From assembly GCA_036274055.1 (NCBI GenBank), contig DASUGM010000130.1:1-50090 (forward strand): a DNA stretch of 50,090 bases, written 5' to 3'. This DNA is from DASUGM01 sp036274055 (GTDB taxonomy: Bacteria > Acidobacteriota > Vicinamibacteria > Vicinamibacterales > SCN-69-37). Made by a program: the position numbers and the translations under genes. Positions 1-8,823 of this stretch are shown in pieces. The notes under the pieces were generated by a model. That model did not search any database and was not told the origin of the DNA. It saw only the letters and a list, made by a program, of their open reading frames with translations. The first letter of the stretch is position 1, and every line of letters starts with the position of its first letter.

Positions 1-24
1 AAAAAGCCACCCGACGGCTTTTTT
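1..24. terminator. Bidirectional Rho-independent terminator
   Basis: An eight-base-pair stem (AAAAAGCC at 1-8 with GGCTTTTT at 16-23) encloses a seven-base loop and is flanked by A and T runs on both sides. It lies just past the stop codon of the minus-strand ABC exporter gene that ends at 31. It would end that transcript and could also stop a plus-strand transcript entering from the left. Confidence 0.85.
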
Positions 25-30
25 CCGGTA

Positions 31-1959
31 CTAATCCGCGCCGCGCCGTGGCGGACCCGCGGCGGCGACCTTCGGCGGCTCGGGCGTGAAGTCCTCGCCC
101 GGATTCACGAACCGATCGGCCTCGAAGTTGTACTGCTTGTCGTAGAGCTGGCGGTAGCGGCCGCCGAGCGCAAGCAGCTGCTCGTGCGTGCCGCGCTCGA
201 CAATCTCGCCGTTTTCGAGCACGAGGATCTGATTGGCGCTGCGAATCGTCGACAGCCGGTGCGCGATCACGAACGTTGTCCGGCCGCGGCGCAACGAGCG
301 CAGCCCGTCCTGAATCATCGCCTCGCTCTCGCTGTCGAGACTCGACGTCGCTTCGTCGAGCAGCAGCACGGCCGGATCGGCCAGAATCGCGCGCGCGATC
401 GCGACGCGCTGACGCTGGCCGCCCGACAGCCGCACCCCGCGCTCGCCGACGATCGTCTCGTAGCCCTTCTCGAACTCCAGGATAAATTCGTCGGCGTGCG
501 CGAGCCGGCTCACCCGTTCGATATCGGCGAACGTTGCGTGCGGCGTGCCGTAGCGGATGTTGTCGGCCACGGTGCCGTCGAAGAGAAAGTTGTCCTGCAG
601 CACGACGCCGAGGTGGCGGCGATATTCGGTCAGGCGCAGCGAGTTGAGATCGCGGCCGTCGATCTTGACCATGCCCTGCGTTGGCCGGTTGAACGCCATT
701 ACCAGGCTGATCAGCGTGCTCTTGCCCGAGCCCGACGAGCCGACCAGCGCCGTCGTCGACCCGGCCGGCGCGTGAAACGAAATCCCCTTCAACACCGGCT
801 GGCCGGGGTTGTACTCGAACCACACGTCGTCGAAGGTGACGTCGCCGGCGATCATCTCCAGCGCGGCGCGGTTGGCGTCGTCGGCGTCTTCACGCGGCGT
901 GTCGAGAATCTCACGGATGCGATCGAGCCCGGCGAATGCCTCGGTAATCTGCGTGCCAATCGAGGCGATCTGCACAATCGGCATCGCCATCAGGCCGGTG
1001 AAGAAGATGTACGAGATCAGGTCGCCGAGCGTCATCGTGCCGGCGAGAATCGCGCGGCCGCCGACCAGCATGATCGTCAGCCCGATCACGCCGATGACCA
1101 CGCTCGAGAACGCCGTCGTGCCGGAGACGCCGGTCATCGACTTGGCGACATTGCGAAACATCCGATGCACGCCCTGCGTGAAGACGAGATCTTCGCGGCG
1201 CTCCGCGGTGTAGGTCTTGACGACGCGAACGCCGCCCAGCGCCTGGGTCAGGCGGCCCGATACTTCCGCCTGCAACTGGCCGCGCTCGCGAAACAGCGGC
1301 CGCAGCGACCGGAACGCGTAGCCCATCACGCCGCCGAAGGCGGCGAGCACGAGGATCGTGATGACCGTGAGATGCCAGTTGTAATAAAGCAGGAACCCGA
1401 GCGCGAAGATCGCCGTGACGATGCTGCCGGTCAACTGGACCAAACCGGTGCCGACGAGGTTGCGAATCCCCTCCGCGTCGTTCATCACTCGCGCCAGCAG
1501 CACGCCGGTCTGCGTCTTGTCGAAGTAGCGCACCGGCAGGCGCATGACGTGCTCTTCGATGCGCCGGCGCATGTCGGTGATCGCGCGCTGCGCGGCGACG
1601 CCGAGAATCTGCGACAAGCCAAAGGTTGTGATCGCCTGGACGACGGTGGCGATCCCGACCGCCCACGCGATCGTCGACAACAGCTCGAGGTGGCCCTTGC
1701 CGAGAACGTCGTCGATCAAATACTTCGTCGCTGCCGGCAGGACCAGACCGGCGACGCGGCTGATCAACATCAGCAGCAACCCGGCGACGAGCCGCCAGCG
1801 GCGCGCCCAGATCAGCGTCCTGGCTTCTGCCCAGGCCGCGGACCAGCGCACTTTTTTCTTCGGTGGCGTCTTCGCCGCGCCGCCGCTCATCGTCGCGGCG
1901 GCAGTGACTCGGTTGGACGAACGCTCGGCTCGCTCACTTCGCAGACCCGGGACCCGCAT
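31..1959 (-). CDS. ABC exporter, MsbA/lipid-multidrug type half-transporter
   Basis: This is a fused membrane/ATPase half-transporter of about 642 residues that should act as a homodimer in the inner membrane, exporting a lipid or hydrophobic compound. Six transmembrane helices occupy roughly residues 50-340. The ATPase domain shows Walker A (VGSSGSGKST), the ABC signature (LSGGQRQRVA), Walker B (AVLLLDEATSSLD) and the H-loop (VIAHRLSTI). I chose ATG 1959 because AAGGTGG precedes it at a suitable distance. GTG 1968 and ATG 1890 (first residues MSGGAAK) are alternatives, and the residues before MSGGAAK look poorly conserved. It reads in the same direction as the TonB-dependent receptor upstream, with a 46-base spacer. 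The substrate cannot be read from the sequence; MsbA-like lipid flipping is only one possibility. Confidence 0.9.
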   Translation of the reverse strand: MRVPGLRSERAERSSNRVTAAATMSGGAAKTPPKKKVRWSAAWAEARTLIWARRWRLVAGLLLMLISRVAGLVLPAATKYLIDDVLGKGHLELLSTIAWAVGIATVVQAITTFGLSQILGVAAQRAITDMRRRIEEHVMRLPVRYFDKTQTGVLLARVMNDAEGIRNLVGTGLVQLTGSIVTAIFALGFLLYYNWHLTVITILVLAAFGGVMGYAFRSLRPLFRERGQLQAEVSGRLTQALGGVRVVKTYTAERREDLVFTQGVHRMFRNVAKSMTGVSGTTAFSSVVIGVIGLTIMLVGGRAILAGTMTLGDLISYIFFTGLMAMPIVQIASIGTQITEAFAGLDRIREILDTPREDADDANRAALEMIAGDVTFDDVWFEYNPGQPVLKGISFHAPAGSTTALVGSSGSGKSTLISLVMAFNRPTQGMVKIDGRDLNSLRLTEYRRHLGVVLQDNFLFDGTVADNIRYGTPHATFADIERVSRLAHADEFILEFEKGYETIVGERGVRLSGGQRQRVAIARAILADPAVLLLDEATSSLDSESEAMIQDGLRSLRRGRTTFVIAHRLSTIRSANQILVLENGEIVERGTHEQLLALGGRYRQLYDKQYNFEADRFVNPGEDFTPEPPKVAAAGPPRRGAD

Positions 1960-2005
1960 TCTGTCCACCTTAGCTCAGGTGGACGGAATGCGTGAATCTG
2001 CCTGC

Positions 2006-4279
2006 CTATCTGGGTAGGTTGACCTTGAACTCACCCACAATCGTGCGCTTCACGATGTCGCCGAAGATGTGCTGCTGGATCTTCGTGTTGCCGAGATTGC
2101 CGATCTTCAGCGCCGCCGAGTAGTGGCCGCCGAATTTTGCACCGACGGTCATGTTCACCGAGGTGTACGGGTCGGTGTAGCCCGAATAGCGGCTGTCGAG
2201 CACGTCCTGCCAGTAGGCCTTGTCGGAGTGGCTGACCGCCAGCGTGCCGTACCAGCTCGGCGACGTGTAGGTGACGCCGGTATTGAACAGGTGCTTGGCC
2301 GGGATGTTGATCTCCGCGAGGGCTTGCGCTTCGGTCAACCCGGGAAACTCCGGAATCGGGTCGGCCTGAAACGAGTAGTTGATGAAGCCGGTCCAGTTGT
2401 TCCGGATCAGCCCGTCGAGCCCCAGCTCGAGGCCTTTGCTCTTCACCGTCCCCAGGTTGTCGTAGGAGTAGGTCTTAGGGAAGATGATCCCATTCTGATA
2501 GAGCTGCGCCCACACCGCGGCCGGCAGCGGCCAGCCCGGCGGCGGCGGTGCCGGCCCCCAGATCTGCGTCACGCCGTCGAGAATGTTGGTGAAGAAAATC
2601 TGCTCGGCGAACTTGCTGTAGTACCACGCCGCCGAGATGCTGGCGCGGTTGCGGATCGTCGCCGTGTAGGCGACCTCGACCATGTCGATGTGTTCCTGGG
2701 TCAGATCCTTGTTGCCGATGGCGTCGGTCGGCACGTAGTAAGTGCCGAGCGGCGCAAACGACGGATGGATCGCGCCGAGCGGCAGCGGCGTGCCGATCGT
2801 CGTCTTCAAATTGTTGTTGATCATCGATGGCGCGCGAAACGCGCGGTTGTAGGAGACGCGCACCGACTGCTCGGGCTTCGGCTTGACGACCAGCGCGACG
2901 CGCGGTGAAAACACGGCGTTGTCGATCGAGCTGAACTTGTCGACCCGCGCGCCGGCGACGATGCGGTACATCGTCGACAGCATGAATTCGTCCTGAACGT
3001 AGGCGCCGCCCTCGGTGCGGCTGTGTTCGTCGGGCGCAATCGTCAGGTCGAAGTGGTTGAAGCGCAGATTGCCGCCGTAGGTGAAGACATGCTTGTTCTG
3101 CACCAGCCGGGTGTCGCCGAGCTCGATGTCAAAGGTCTTGGTGTCGAAGTTGAGCGCGATCGGCTGCGCGGCCGGGGTGACGCTGACCAGGTTGGTCGCG
3201 TTGCCGTTGAGGAAGTTCATGAACGCCTGCACGCGCAGCGCGTTCTTGGCGTAGTTGACCTTCCAGTACCCCATCGTGGCGCCGCGGTCGATGTCGAACG
3301 GGCCAATGCCGGTGTGCATCACGCCGTCGGTGCCGCCGACGCCAGCCGCGAACTGCAGCTTCCTGGTCGTGTCGGCAAAGTCGTAGTCGAAGCGGGCATC
3401 GAGTTTCGGCTGCAGTGTGCCGTTGTTCGTGTAGGTCGGGTATTGCGTGCCGGTGCCATTCGGGATCGCCCCGGTGGGCCGCGCCAGCGCGTCAGAAAAG
3501 TACGAGCCGGCCGAGATCTTGTAGGCCCAGCGATCGTTCACCGCCGCCGCGTGTGAACCGCGAACGTAGAAGATCTGGCCGCTCTCGGCGCCGTCGTTGT
3601 TGACCTCGCGGTCCAGCGCGCCGACGCCGATGGTGAAATTCGAGCCGGCCATTTCGCGCGGCGACTTGGTGAGGACGTTGATGACGCCGTTGAGCGCATT
3701 GGCGCCCCAGACCGCCGAGGCCGGCCCGCGAATGACTTCGATGCGCTTGATTTCGTCGAGATCCGCCGGCATGAAGTCCCACATGACGAAGCCGAAGAAG
3801 TCCTGATAGATGCTGCGGCCGTCGAGGACTGCGAGCTGCGACGTCGCCAGCGAACTGGTGGCGCCGCGGCTGGTGACGTTGATGTCACGCGCGGAGATCT
3901 GGGTGATGTTGAGGCCCGGGACGTTGCGCAGCAGGTCGCCGTAGCCGCCCGATGGCGCGACGCTCAACTCGCGCGCCCCGATCACGGTCATCGTTGCCGG
4001 TGCGTCGACGAGCTGCTGCTCGATCTTTGATGCGGAAACGACGACGGTCTCTTTGTACTCGGCGGGAGGTGTCGGCGGCGTCTGCGGCGGCGGCGTTTGC
4101 TGGGGCGGCGTTTGCGGCGGCGGCGTCTGCCCTTGCGCCGGAGGCGGAGTCTGCGCCGTGGTCTGCCCACTTTGGGGCGCCGGAACCTGAGTGGCCTGAA
4201 ACGCGAACGTTACAGGGCCGCCGGCCATCACCAGCAGCAGACTACCGAGGCTGACGCGAAGCTGACGCTGAAGCTGCAT
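2006..4279 (-). CDS. TonB-dependent outer-membrane receptor
   Basis: This 757-residue protein is an outer-membrane, TonB-energised importer of a chelate or other large ligand. A signal peptide (about residues 1-27) is followed by a Pro/Gln/Thr-rich linker (about 30-73) with repeated TPPPQ-like words. A plug domain (about 75-210) starts at KETVVVSASK and contains the typical RIEVIRGPASAVWGANALNG signature. The rest is a 22-strand-type barrel rich in aromatic beta-strands. The length suits a siderophore, cobalamin or sugar receptor, but nothing shows the ligand. The start has a strong ribosome binding site (AGGAGG, seven bases before ATG). The Pro-rich insert between signal peptide and plug is unusual and may span the periplasm towards TonB. 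There is no obvious substrate-specific neighbour. Confidence 0.92.
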   Translation of the reverse strand: MQLQRQLRVSLGSLLLVMAGGPVTFAFQATQVPAPQSGQTTAQTPPPAQGQTPPPQTPPQQTPPPQTPPTPPAEYKETVVVSASKIEQQLVDAPATMTVIGARELSVAPSGGYGDLLRNVPGLNITQISARDINVTSRGATSSLATSQLAVLDGRSIYQDFFGFVMWDFMPADLDEIKRIEVIRGPASAVWGANALNGVINVLTKSPREMAGSNFTIGVGALDREVNNDGAESGQIFYVRGSHAAAVNDRWAYKISAGSYFSDALARPTGAIPNGTGTQYPTYTNNGTLQPKLDARFDYDFADTTRKLQFAAGVGGTDGVMHTGIGPFDIDRGATMGYWKVNYAKNALRVQAFMNFLNGNATNLVSVTPAAQPIALNFDTKTFDIELGDTRLVQNKHVFTYGGNLRFNHFDLTIAPDEHSRTEGGAYVQDEFMLSTMYRIVAGARVDKFSSIDNAVFSPRVALVVKPKPEQSVRVSYNRAFRAPSMINNNLKTTIGTPLPLGAIHPSFAPLGTYYVPTDAIGNKDLTQEHIDMVEVAYTATIRNRASISAAWYYSKFAEQIFFTNILDGVTQIWGPAPPPPGWPLPAAVWAQLYQNGIIFPKTYSYDNLGTVKSKGLELGLDGLIRNNWTGFINYSFQADPIPEFPGLTEAQALAEINIPAKHLFNTGVTYTSPSWYGTLAVSHSDKAYWQDVLDSRYSGYTDPYTSVNMTVGAKFGGHYSAALKIGNLGNTKIQQHIFGDIVKRTIVGEFKVNLPR

Positions 4280-4316
4280 GTGTGGGCCTCCTGCGCAACA
4301 ACCGGGTAACGGCGGA

Positions 4317-4322
4317 TATCAT
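4317..4322. promoter_or_regulatory. Shared divergent -10 region
   Basis: The 60-base space between the divergent receptor gene (start 4279) and metallopeptidase gene (start 4340) contains GATATCATACG. It reads as TATCAT on the plus strand and TATGAT on the minus strand. Either could be a -10 hexamer, so one AT-rich patch may serve both genes. No convincing -35 box was seen. Confidence 0.35.
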
Positions 4323-4339
4323 ACGAGATTCACCTCGCC

Positions 4340-5395
4340 GTGACCGCGCCACCCGTGACCCTGCCCGTGCCCACGCCGACCGTCCGCGCCGGCTGGGCCG
4401 ACCTGCCCGACGAAGCGTTGCTCGACGTCAAACTGTCCGAGTTGGGACTGACGATCGAGGGCAGCTGGATCGCGCCACAGGTCGAACAGATGTACGTCGA
4501 TCTCGCGGCGCGCGATCTCACGTTCCGTCCGCACGTGTGGTTGTCGTCGGAGTGGTTTTCGCCCGACGGCGTGCCGGGCATCGCCATCCCCTTCTACCTG
4601 GCGCATCCGCGGCTGATGAAGCTCGAGAAGGCGATGATGCTCGAGGTCGAGGGCGGCACGCCCGACTGGTTCCTGCAGATCATGCGCCACGAAGCCGGCC
4701 ACGCGTTCGACAACGCCTACGATTTGCGCCGGCGGCGCCGGCGCGTCCAGCTCTTCGGGCGTCCGTCGACCGAGTATCCGGACTTCTATCTACCCAAGCC
4801 GTACTCGAAGAGCTTCGTGCTGCATCTCGATTCGTGGTACTCGCAGAGCCACCCCGACGAAGATTTCGCCGAGACGTTCGCGGTGTGGCTCACGCCCGAC
4901 AGCGACTGGCGCCGGCGCTACAGCGACTGGCCGGCGCTCCGGAAGCTCGAGTACATGGACGCGCTGATGAAGGACATCGCCGGCAAGCCGCCAATCGTCA
5001 AGACGCGACGGACGGTCGAGCCAATCGAGCGGCTGCACACCACGCTGCGCAAGCACTACGCGAAGAAGCGCGAACACTACGGGCTCGAGTATCCGAACTT
5101 CTACGACCGCGATCTGCGGCGGCTGTTTTCCGACGCGCCCGAGCACAAACCGAATCGCAAGGCCTCGCGGTTCATTCACTCGATCCGCCGCGACGTCCGC
5201 CGCATCGTCGCCGAAGCCACCGGGTCCTACCAGTACACGATCGACCGCGTCATCACCGACATCGTCGCGCGCTGCGATGAGCTGCACCTGCGGCTGAAAT
5301 ACCCGGAGGATCGAAGCAAGCTGGACTTCACGATCCTGGTCACGGTGCAGACGATGAATTACCTGCATTCGGGGCGCCATCGGGTGGCGTTGTGA
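4340..5395 (+). CDS. Putative zinc-binding metallopeptidase
   Basis: This 351-residue protein has no signal peptide and is probably cytoplasmic. It shows a zincin motif HEAGH at residues 117-121, preceded by hydrophobic residues (FLQIMR). A conserved HPDEDFAETFAVWL block (about 171-184) probably supplies the third zinc-binding acidic residue, E178. This pairing matches the putative zinc-binding metallo-peptidase family I recall under Pfam PF15887. The C-terminal part (about 215-351) is charged and helical and may bind a partner. A GTG start is used. The substrate is unknown; members of this family are often found beside ATP-grasp ligase genes, but no such gene is present here. The assignment to a metal-dependent hydrolase is good, the precise role is not. 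Confidence 0.75.
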   Translation: MTAPPVTLPVPTPTVRAGWADLPDEALLDVKLSELGLTIEGSWIAPQVEQMYVDLAARDLTFRPHVWLSSEWFSPDGVPGIAIPFYLAHPRLMKLEKAMMLEVEGGTPDWFLQIMRHEAGHAFDNAYDLRRRRRRVQLFGRPSTEYPDFYLPKPYSKSFVLHLDSWYSQSHPDEDFAETFAVWLTPDSDWRRRYSDWPALRKLEYMDALMKDIAGKPPIVKTRRTVEPIERLHTTLRKHYAKKREHYGLEYPNFYDRDLRRLFSDAPEHKPNRKASRFIHSIRRDVRRIVAEATGSYQYTIDRVITDIVARCDELHLRLKYPEDRSKLDFTILVTVQTMNYLHSGRHRVAL

Positions 5396-5426
5396 CCTTG
5401 GCGCGATGAGTGAACAACTAATTTCA

Positions 5427-5661
5427 CAAGAGCCTTCAACATGGAGGACATGGACAAGACCTGCTTTCCTGGAAAAGACTTTCGAGATCCGTGCTGAGAA
5501 AAAGGACGCACCGGCTGTGGAGGTCACGGAGGGGAGCTGATGGCTCGCGAATCTGTGCCCTGCTCCATGCGCTCCATCTGAAATCTACAGTTCTTATCGC
5601 AGCCCGCATCTCGAAGGGTTTTCCCCAAGACGTAAGGTCTTCTCCATGTTGAAGGCTCTTG
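5427..5661. repeat. Intergenic inverted-repeat element, family A copy 1
   Basis: Perfect 20-base inverted arms (5427-5446 and 5642-5661; outer word CAAGAGCCTTCAAC) bound about 235 bp. Inside the arms, similarity between the two halves continues imperfectly (AAGACC...TTCGAGAT...G in both), so most of the element is a degraded palindrome. Its right end continues into GCAAGCGCCTTATACTCAG, related to the right end of the element at 19669-19806. This explains nearly all of the 290-base gap before the M28 peptidase gene. No reading frame is evident inside. Confidence 0.75.
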
Positions 5662-5673
5662 GGGCAAGCGCCT

Positions 5674-5679
5674 TATACT
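5674..5679 (+). promoter_or_regulatory. Candidate -10 box (TATACT), leaderless start
   Basis: TATACT lies at -12 to -7 relative to the M28 peptidase ATG at 5686, the position expected if transcription begins at the start codon. TTGAAG at 5649-5654, inside the repeat arm, could be a weak -35 box with a 19-base spacer. No Shine-Dalgarno sequence is present. Confidence 0.5.
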
Positions 5680-5685
5680 CAGCCC

Positions 5686-7044
5686 ATGAAATTCGCCGCC
5701 TTTCTCCTCGCGCTCATCACCGCGCTCTCAGCCCAGTCCTCGAACTGGATCGACCCCTACAAACCAATCGCGGCAAAGCTGATCGCGGAGTCGCAGGCCT
5801 CGGATTTTGCCTGGCGGCGCCTCGCTGAACTGACTGATACGTTCGGCCATCGGTTGTCCGGATCCGACCCGCTCGAGAAAGCCATCGACTGGGCGGTGGC
5901 GACGATGAAGAAGGACGGGCTGGAGAACGTCCGCAAAGAACCGGTGATGGTGCCGAAGTGGGTGCGCGGACGCGAGAGCATCGAGCTGGTCAGCCCGATC
6001 GCGCAGTCCATTCCGATGCTCGGCCTTGGCAACTCGGTCGGCACCGGCGCGGCGGGGATCGCGGCCGACGTCATCGTCCTCGCCAGCTTCGACGATCTCG
6101 AGGCGCGCAGGGCGCAAGTCGCGGGCAAGATCGTGCTCTTCAACGTGCCGTTCACCAACTACGGCCAGACCGTCGCCTACCGCTCGACCGGGCCGTCACG
6201 CGTCGCCCCGCTCGGCGCGGTGGCGATGCTGGTGCGATCGGTCGGACCGACCGGACTGCGCACGCCGCACACCGGCGCGCTGAGCTACGCCGACGGCGTC
6301 AAGCAGATTCCCGCCGCCGCGATTCCGGCGGAGGACGCCGACCGCTTCCAGCGGCTGCAGGATCGCGGCGTGCCGATCCGGCTCAAGCTGACGATGGAAG
6401 CGCACTTCGAGGCCGACGCCCAGTCCTACAACGTGGTCGGCGAAATCCGCGGCCACGAGCTGCCCAACGAGATCGTCGTCGTCGGCGGCCACTTCGACTC
6501 CTGGGACGTCGGCGCCGGGGCGAGCGACGACGGCGGCGGCTGCGTGGTGTCGTGGGAAGCGGTGCGGCTGATGCTGAAGCTGAATCTGCGGCCGCGCCGT
6601 ACCGTCCGCGTCGTCCTGTTCACCAACGAAGAAAACGGGACGCGCGGCGGCAACGGCTATCGCGATCAGCACAAGGCCGAGCTGGCCAATCACGTGATGA
6701 TGATGGAGTCTGACGGCGGCGTCTTCGACCCCGCCGGCTTCGGTTATACCGGCCCGGACAACGGCCGCCCAACCGTGACCACGATCGGCAGCCTGCTCAA
6801 GTCAATTGGCGCCGATCCGATACTCGCCGCCGGCAGCGGCGCCGACATCGGACCGGCGGCGACGGCAGGAAAGATCCCGACGATGGCGCACGTGGTCGGC
6901 GGAGACTATTTTCTGATTCACCACACGCAGGCGGACACCATCGCGCGGATCACGCCGAAGCAGATGAGCGACAACGCGGCCGCGATCGCGGTGATGGCCT
7001 ACGTCGTCGCGGACTTGCCGTGGCGGTTGGGGGCTGAGAAGTAG
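5686..7044 (+). CDS. Secreted M28-family zinc aminopeptidase
   Basis: A 452-residue exported peptidase with a short signal peptide (about residues 1-18, ending near SAQSS). The N-terminal half holds a PA-type insert (about 100-230). The M28 catalytic domain follows with the usual co-catalytic zinc ligands: GGHFDSWD (His, Asp), GASDDGGG (bridging Asp), NEENG (catalytic and ligand Glu), MESDGG (Asp) and a final His in FLIHHTQAD. The family cleaves N-terminal residues or dipeptides, or glutamate-carboxypeptidase-type substrates. I chose ATG 5686 over an upstream in-frame start at 5659 because the signal peptide begins there and the -10-like box would otherwise be inside the gene. It stands alone, convergent with the ChaN-like gene. 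Confidence 0.92.
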   Translation: MKFAAFLLALITALSAQSSNWIDPYKPIAAKLIAESQASDFAWRRLAELTDTFGHRLSGSDPLEKAIDWAVATMKKDGLENVRKEPVMVPKWVRGRESIELVSPIAQSIPMLGLGNSVGTGAAGIAADVIVLASFDDLEARRAQVAGKIVLFNVPFTNYGQTVAYRSTGPSRVAPLGAVAMLVRSVGPTGLRTPHTGALSYADGVKQIPAAAIPAEDADRFQRLQDRGVPIRLKLTMEAHFEADAQSYNVVGEIRGHELPNEIVVVGGHFDSWDVGAGASDDGGGCVVSWEAVRLMLKLNLRPRRTVRVVLFTNEENGTRGGNGYRDQHKAELANHVMMMESDGGVFDPAGFGYTGPDNGRPTVTTIGSLLKSIGADPILAAGSGADIGPAATAGKIPTMAHVVGGDYFLIHHTQADTIARITPKQMSDNAAAIAVMAYVVADLPWRLGAEK

Positions 7045-7045
7045 A

Positions 7046-7189
7046 GCGCTGTCACGAAGAGCACACATGAAGGAGCATGTAGGAATGAAGGAGCATGCAG
7101 GAGATTTCAGGGGTTGAAACCCGAGGCTCCTTCGTCAAGGACCTTCACGCTCCTTCAAGATCCTCCAGCGCACCTTAACGGTGCTGTCG
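7046..7189. repeat. Intergenic repeat, family B copy 1 (tandem plus inverted)
   Basis: The spacer between the convergent M28 and ChaN-like genes contains an 18-base direct duplication (7067-7084 and 7085-7102, one mismatch; word ATGAAGGAGCATG). After a small central hairpin (GGGTTGAAACCC, 7111-7122), inverted versions of the same word follow (CTCCTTC at 7127-7133 and 7150-7156). Its right end ACCTTAACGGTGCTGTCG (7172-7189) matches 22059-22076 at 16 of 18 bases. No poly-T run was seen, so it is not a standard terminator. Confidence 0.65.
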
Positions 7190-7197
7190 GATCGTGG

Positions 7198-8106
7198 CTA
7201 TTTCCCGATCGTAAAGACGACGAAGTCGCCGCGCGCGCGCTGGTCGTCGGTCACCGAAAGATCATCGAGGTTCTTGACCGGAATGACGGTGACGATGGCG
7301 ATCCGCGCGTTTGGCAGCCGCCGCTTCACGCGCGCGGCGGTACCCAGGCCGTAGTCGCTGTGAAACGCGCCGTTGTAGTGGACGACGATCGGCGCCGGAT
7401 CTTTCTCGACCGCGTGCGCGCGCGCGATCGACTCGGCCATCGTCTCGTCCTTGAGGCACTGCGCAAAGTAGAAGCGCTCCGCCATCTGCGCGGCGGCCTC
7501 GGCCGACTGCCCTTCGGCCGGGTGAGTGCCCATCGCCTGGCCGAACTTCTTGAAGTACTCGTCATCGGTCGGACACTGGCGATCCGCCGCGAACCAGGTC
7601 TGCTCGAGATCGGTCTTTCCGGTCAGCGCGACCCAGCCGGCTTTGGACACTTCTGACGCGATCGGCCTGGGCACGTTGGCGGCAATCACCGGCCACTTCT
7701 GGCCGCGCGCGAACTCGACCAGCGGCCGGTAATCCGTCGCATATCGCGGCCACGGCCGCGCGTCTCTGAGCAACGTCGGCTCGTCGATCGCGCCGTCGAG
7801 AAACTTCGAGACGTGCTCTTGAGTGTCGCGCTCGAACATCTCGAGCGAGACGATGACGCTCTTCTGCCGTCGCGCCAGTCCCTCGAGCACCGCCAGTTCA
7901 AGCCGATGGGTGTTCGGATCGTCGTGCTGCTCGCCGACGAAGACGACCTGCCGCTTCGCAAGGTCGGCGACCATCGTCTCGAAATCGATGAACGTGTTGG
8001 CCCTGGTGTCGAAGACGCGCTGCGGAACGTAGCTCTGCGCCGAGACAAGAGCCGTCAGCGCGAGGACCGCGGTCGCCGTGCCAAGACTATTTTTCATAAC
8101 GCTCAT
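7198..8106 (-). CDS. ChaN-like haem-binding/iron-regulated exported protein
   Basis: A 302-residue protein with an N-terminal signal peptide (cleavage near LVSAQSY). It carries the ChaN-family (Cofac_haem_bdg, PF04187) blocks: VFVGEQHDDPNTHRLEL near residue 55, SLEMFERDTQ near 87, a mid-protein YFKKFGQAMGTHP region and HYNGAFHSDYGLGT near 242. ChaN proteins bind haem and are linked to iron uptake; the fold is also related to TIKI-type hydrolases, so hydrolytic activity cannot be excluded. The start overlaps the end of the TerC gene by 20 bases, implying co-transcription at the tail of the qhp run. There is no lipobox cysteine near the signal peptide end, so it is probably periplasmic rather than a lipoprotein. 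Confidence 0.8.
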   Translation of the reverse strand: MSVMKNSLGTATAVLALTALVSAQSYVPQRVFDTRANTFIDFETMVADLAKRQVVFVGEQHDDPNTHRLELAVLEGLARRQKSVIVSLEMFERDTQEHVSKFLDGAIDEPTLLRDARPWPRYATDYRPLVEFARGQKWPVIAANVPRPIASEVSKAGWVALTGKTDLEQTWFAADRQCPTDDEYFKKFGQAMGTHPAEGQSAEAAAQMAERFYFAQCLKDETMAESIARAHAVEKDPAPIVVHYNGAFHSDYGLGTAARVKRRLPNARIAIVTVIPVKNLDDLSVTDDQRARGDFVVFTIGK

Positions 8107-8806
8107 GCAGATTCACCACTTTGCCGTGGCCGCGCACGCGGATGTTGATCATCTCGACCGCCACCGAGAAGCCCATCGCGAAGTAGATGTAGCCCTTCGA
8201 GATGTGCTGGCCGAGTCCGTCGGCAATCAGCGAGACGCCGATCAGGATCAGGAACGACAGCGCCAGGATCTTGATCGTCGGATGGATCTCGACAAAAGCG
8301 CTGATTGGCTCGGCGGCAAACAACATCACCAGCACGGCCAGCACTACCGCGGCGACCATGACGCGGAGGTCATCCGCCATCCCGATCGCGGTAATCACCG
8401 AGTCGAGTGAAAACACGATGTCCAGCAGCATGACCTGCGTGATCACGCTGCCGAACGACGCCGCCGCCTTGCCCGGACCGTGCTCGCTGCCCTCGAGCTT
8501 GTCGTGAATCTCGTAGACCGCTTTGCCGAGCAGGAACAGGCCGCCGCCGATCAGGATCATGTCGCGGCCGGAGATGTCGCGGCCGAGAATGTTCACCAGC
8601 GGCTCGGTCAGCCGCGCGATCCAGGTGATCGAAAACAAGAGGGCGAGACGCATCAGCATCGCGGCGACCAGGCCGACGCGGCGCGCGCGCTTCTGTTCGC
8701 TCTTCGGCAGCTTGCCCGAGAGGATCGAGATGAAGATGACGTTGTCGACGCCGAGAACGATCTCGAGAAACGTCAGTGTGACGAGCGCGATGGTAAATTC
8801 GGTCAT
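8087..8806 (-). CDS. TerC-family integral membrane protein
   Basis: A 239-residue inner-membrane protein with about seven transmembrane helices. It has the TerC signatures LEIVLGVDNVIF (about residues 14-25) and LLDIVFSLDSVITAIG (about 127-142), whose paired acidic residues in membrane helices are thought to bind metal. Characterised TerC relatives export manganese or support metal loading of exported proteins; the role here is inferred only from family. It begins 17 bases after the qhpE stop codon and overlaps the next gene, so it is probably on the qhp transcript, but it is not part of any known qhp pathway. No ribosome binding site is obvious. Confidence 0.88.
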   Translation of the reverse strand: MTEFTIALVTLTFLEIVLGVDNVIFISILSGKLPKSEQKRARRVGLVAAMLMRLALLFSITWIARLTEPLVNILGRDISGRDMILIGGGLFLLGKAVYEIHDKLEGSEHGPGKAAASFGSVITQVMLLDIVFSLDSVITAIGMADDLRVMVAAVVLAVLVMLFAAEPISAFVEIHPTIKILALSFLILIGVSLIADGLGQHISKGYIYFAMGFSVAVEMINIRVRGHGKVVNLHERYEK

Positions 8807-8823
8807 GGCGAACGGCTAGTTTT

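Noticed and set aside
1964..1983. Hairpin TCCACCT-AGGTGGA as terminator of the TonB-receptor gene
   Set aside because: The stem is seven base pairs without a U-run, and the same bases provide the likely ribosome binding site of the ABC exporter, so a terminator role is not supported.
184..1995. Long plus-strand open frame opposite the ABC exporter gene
   Set aside because: It mirrors the exporter codon by codon, is His/Arg/Asp-rich with no domain, and is typical of antisense open frames in GC-rich DNA. Similar shadows lie opposite qhpA (14317-16029), the sortilin gene (31144-32727), acnA and lpxD.
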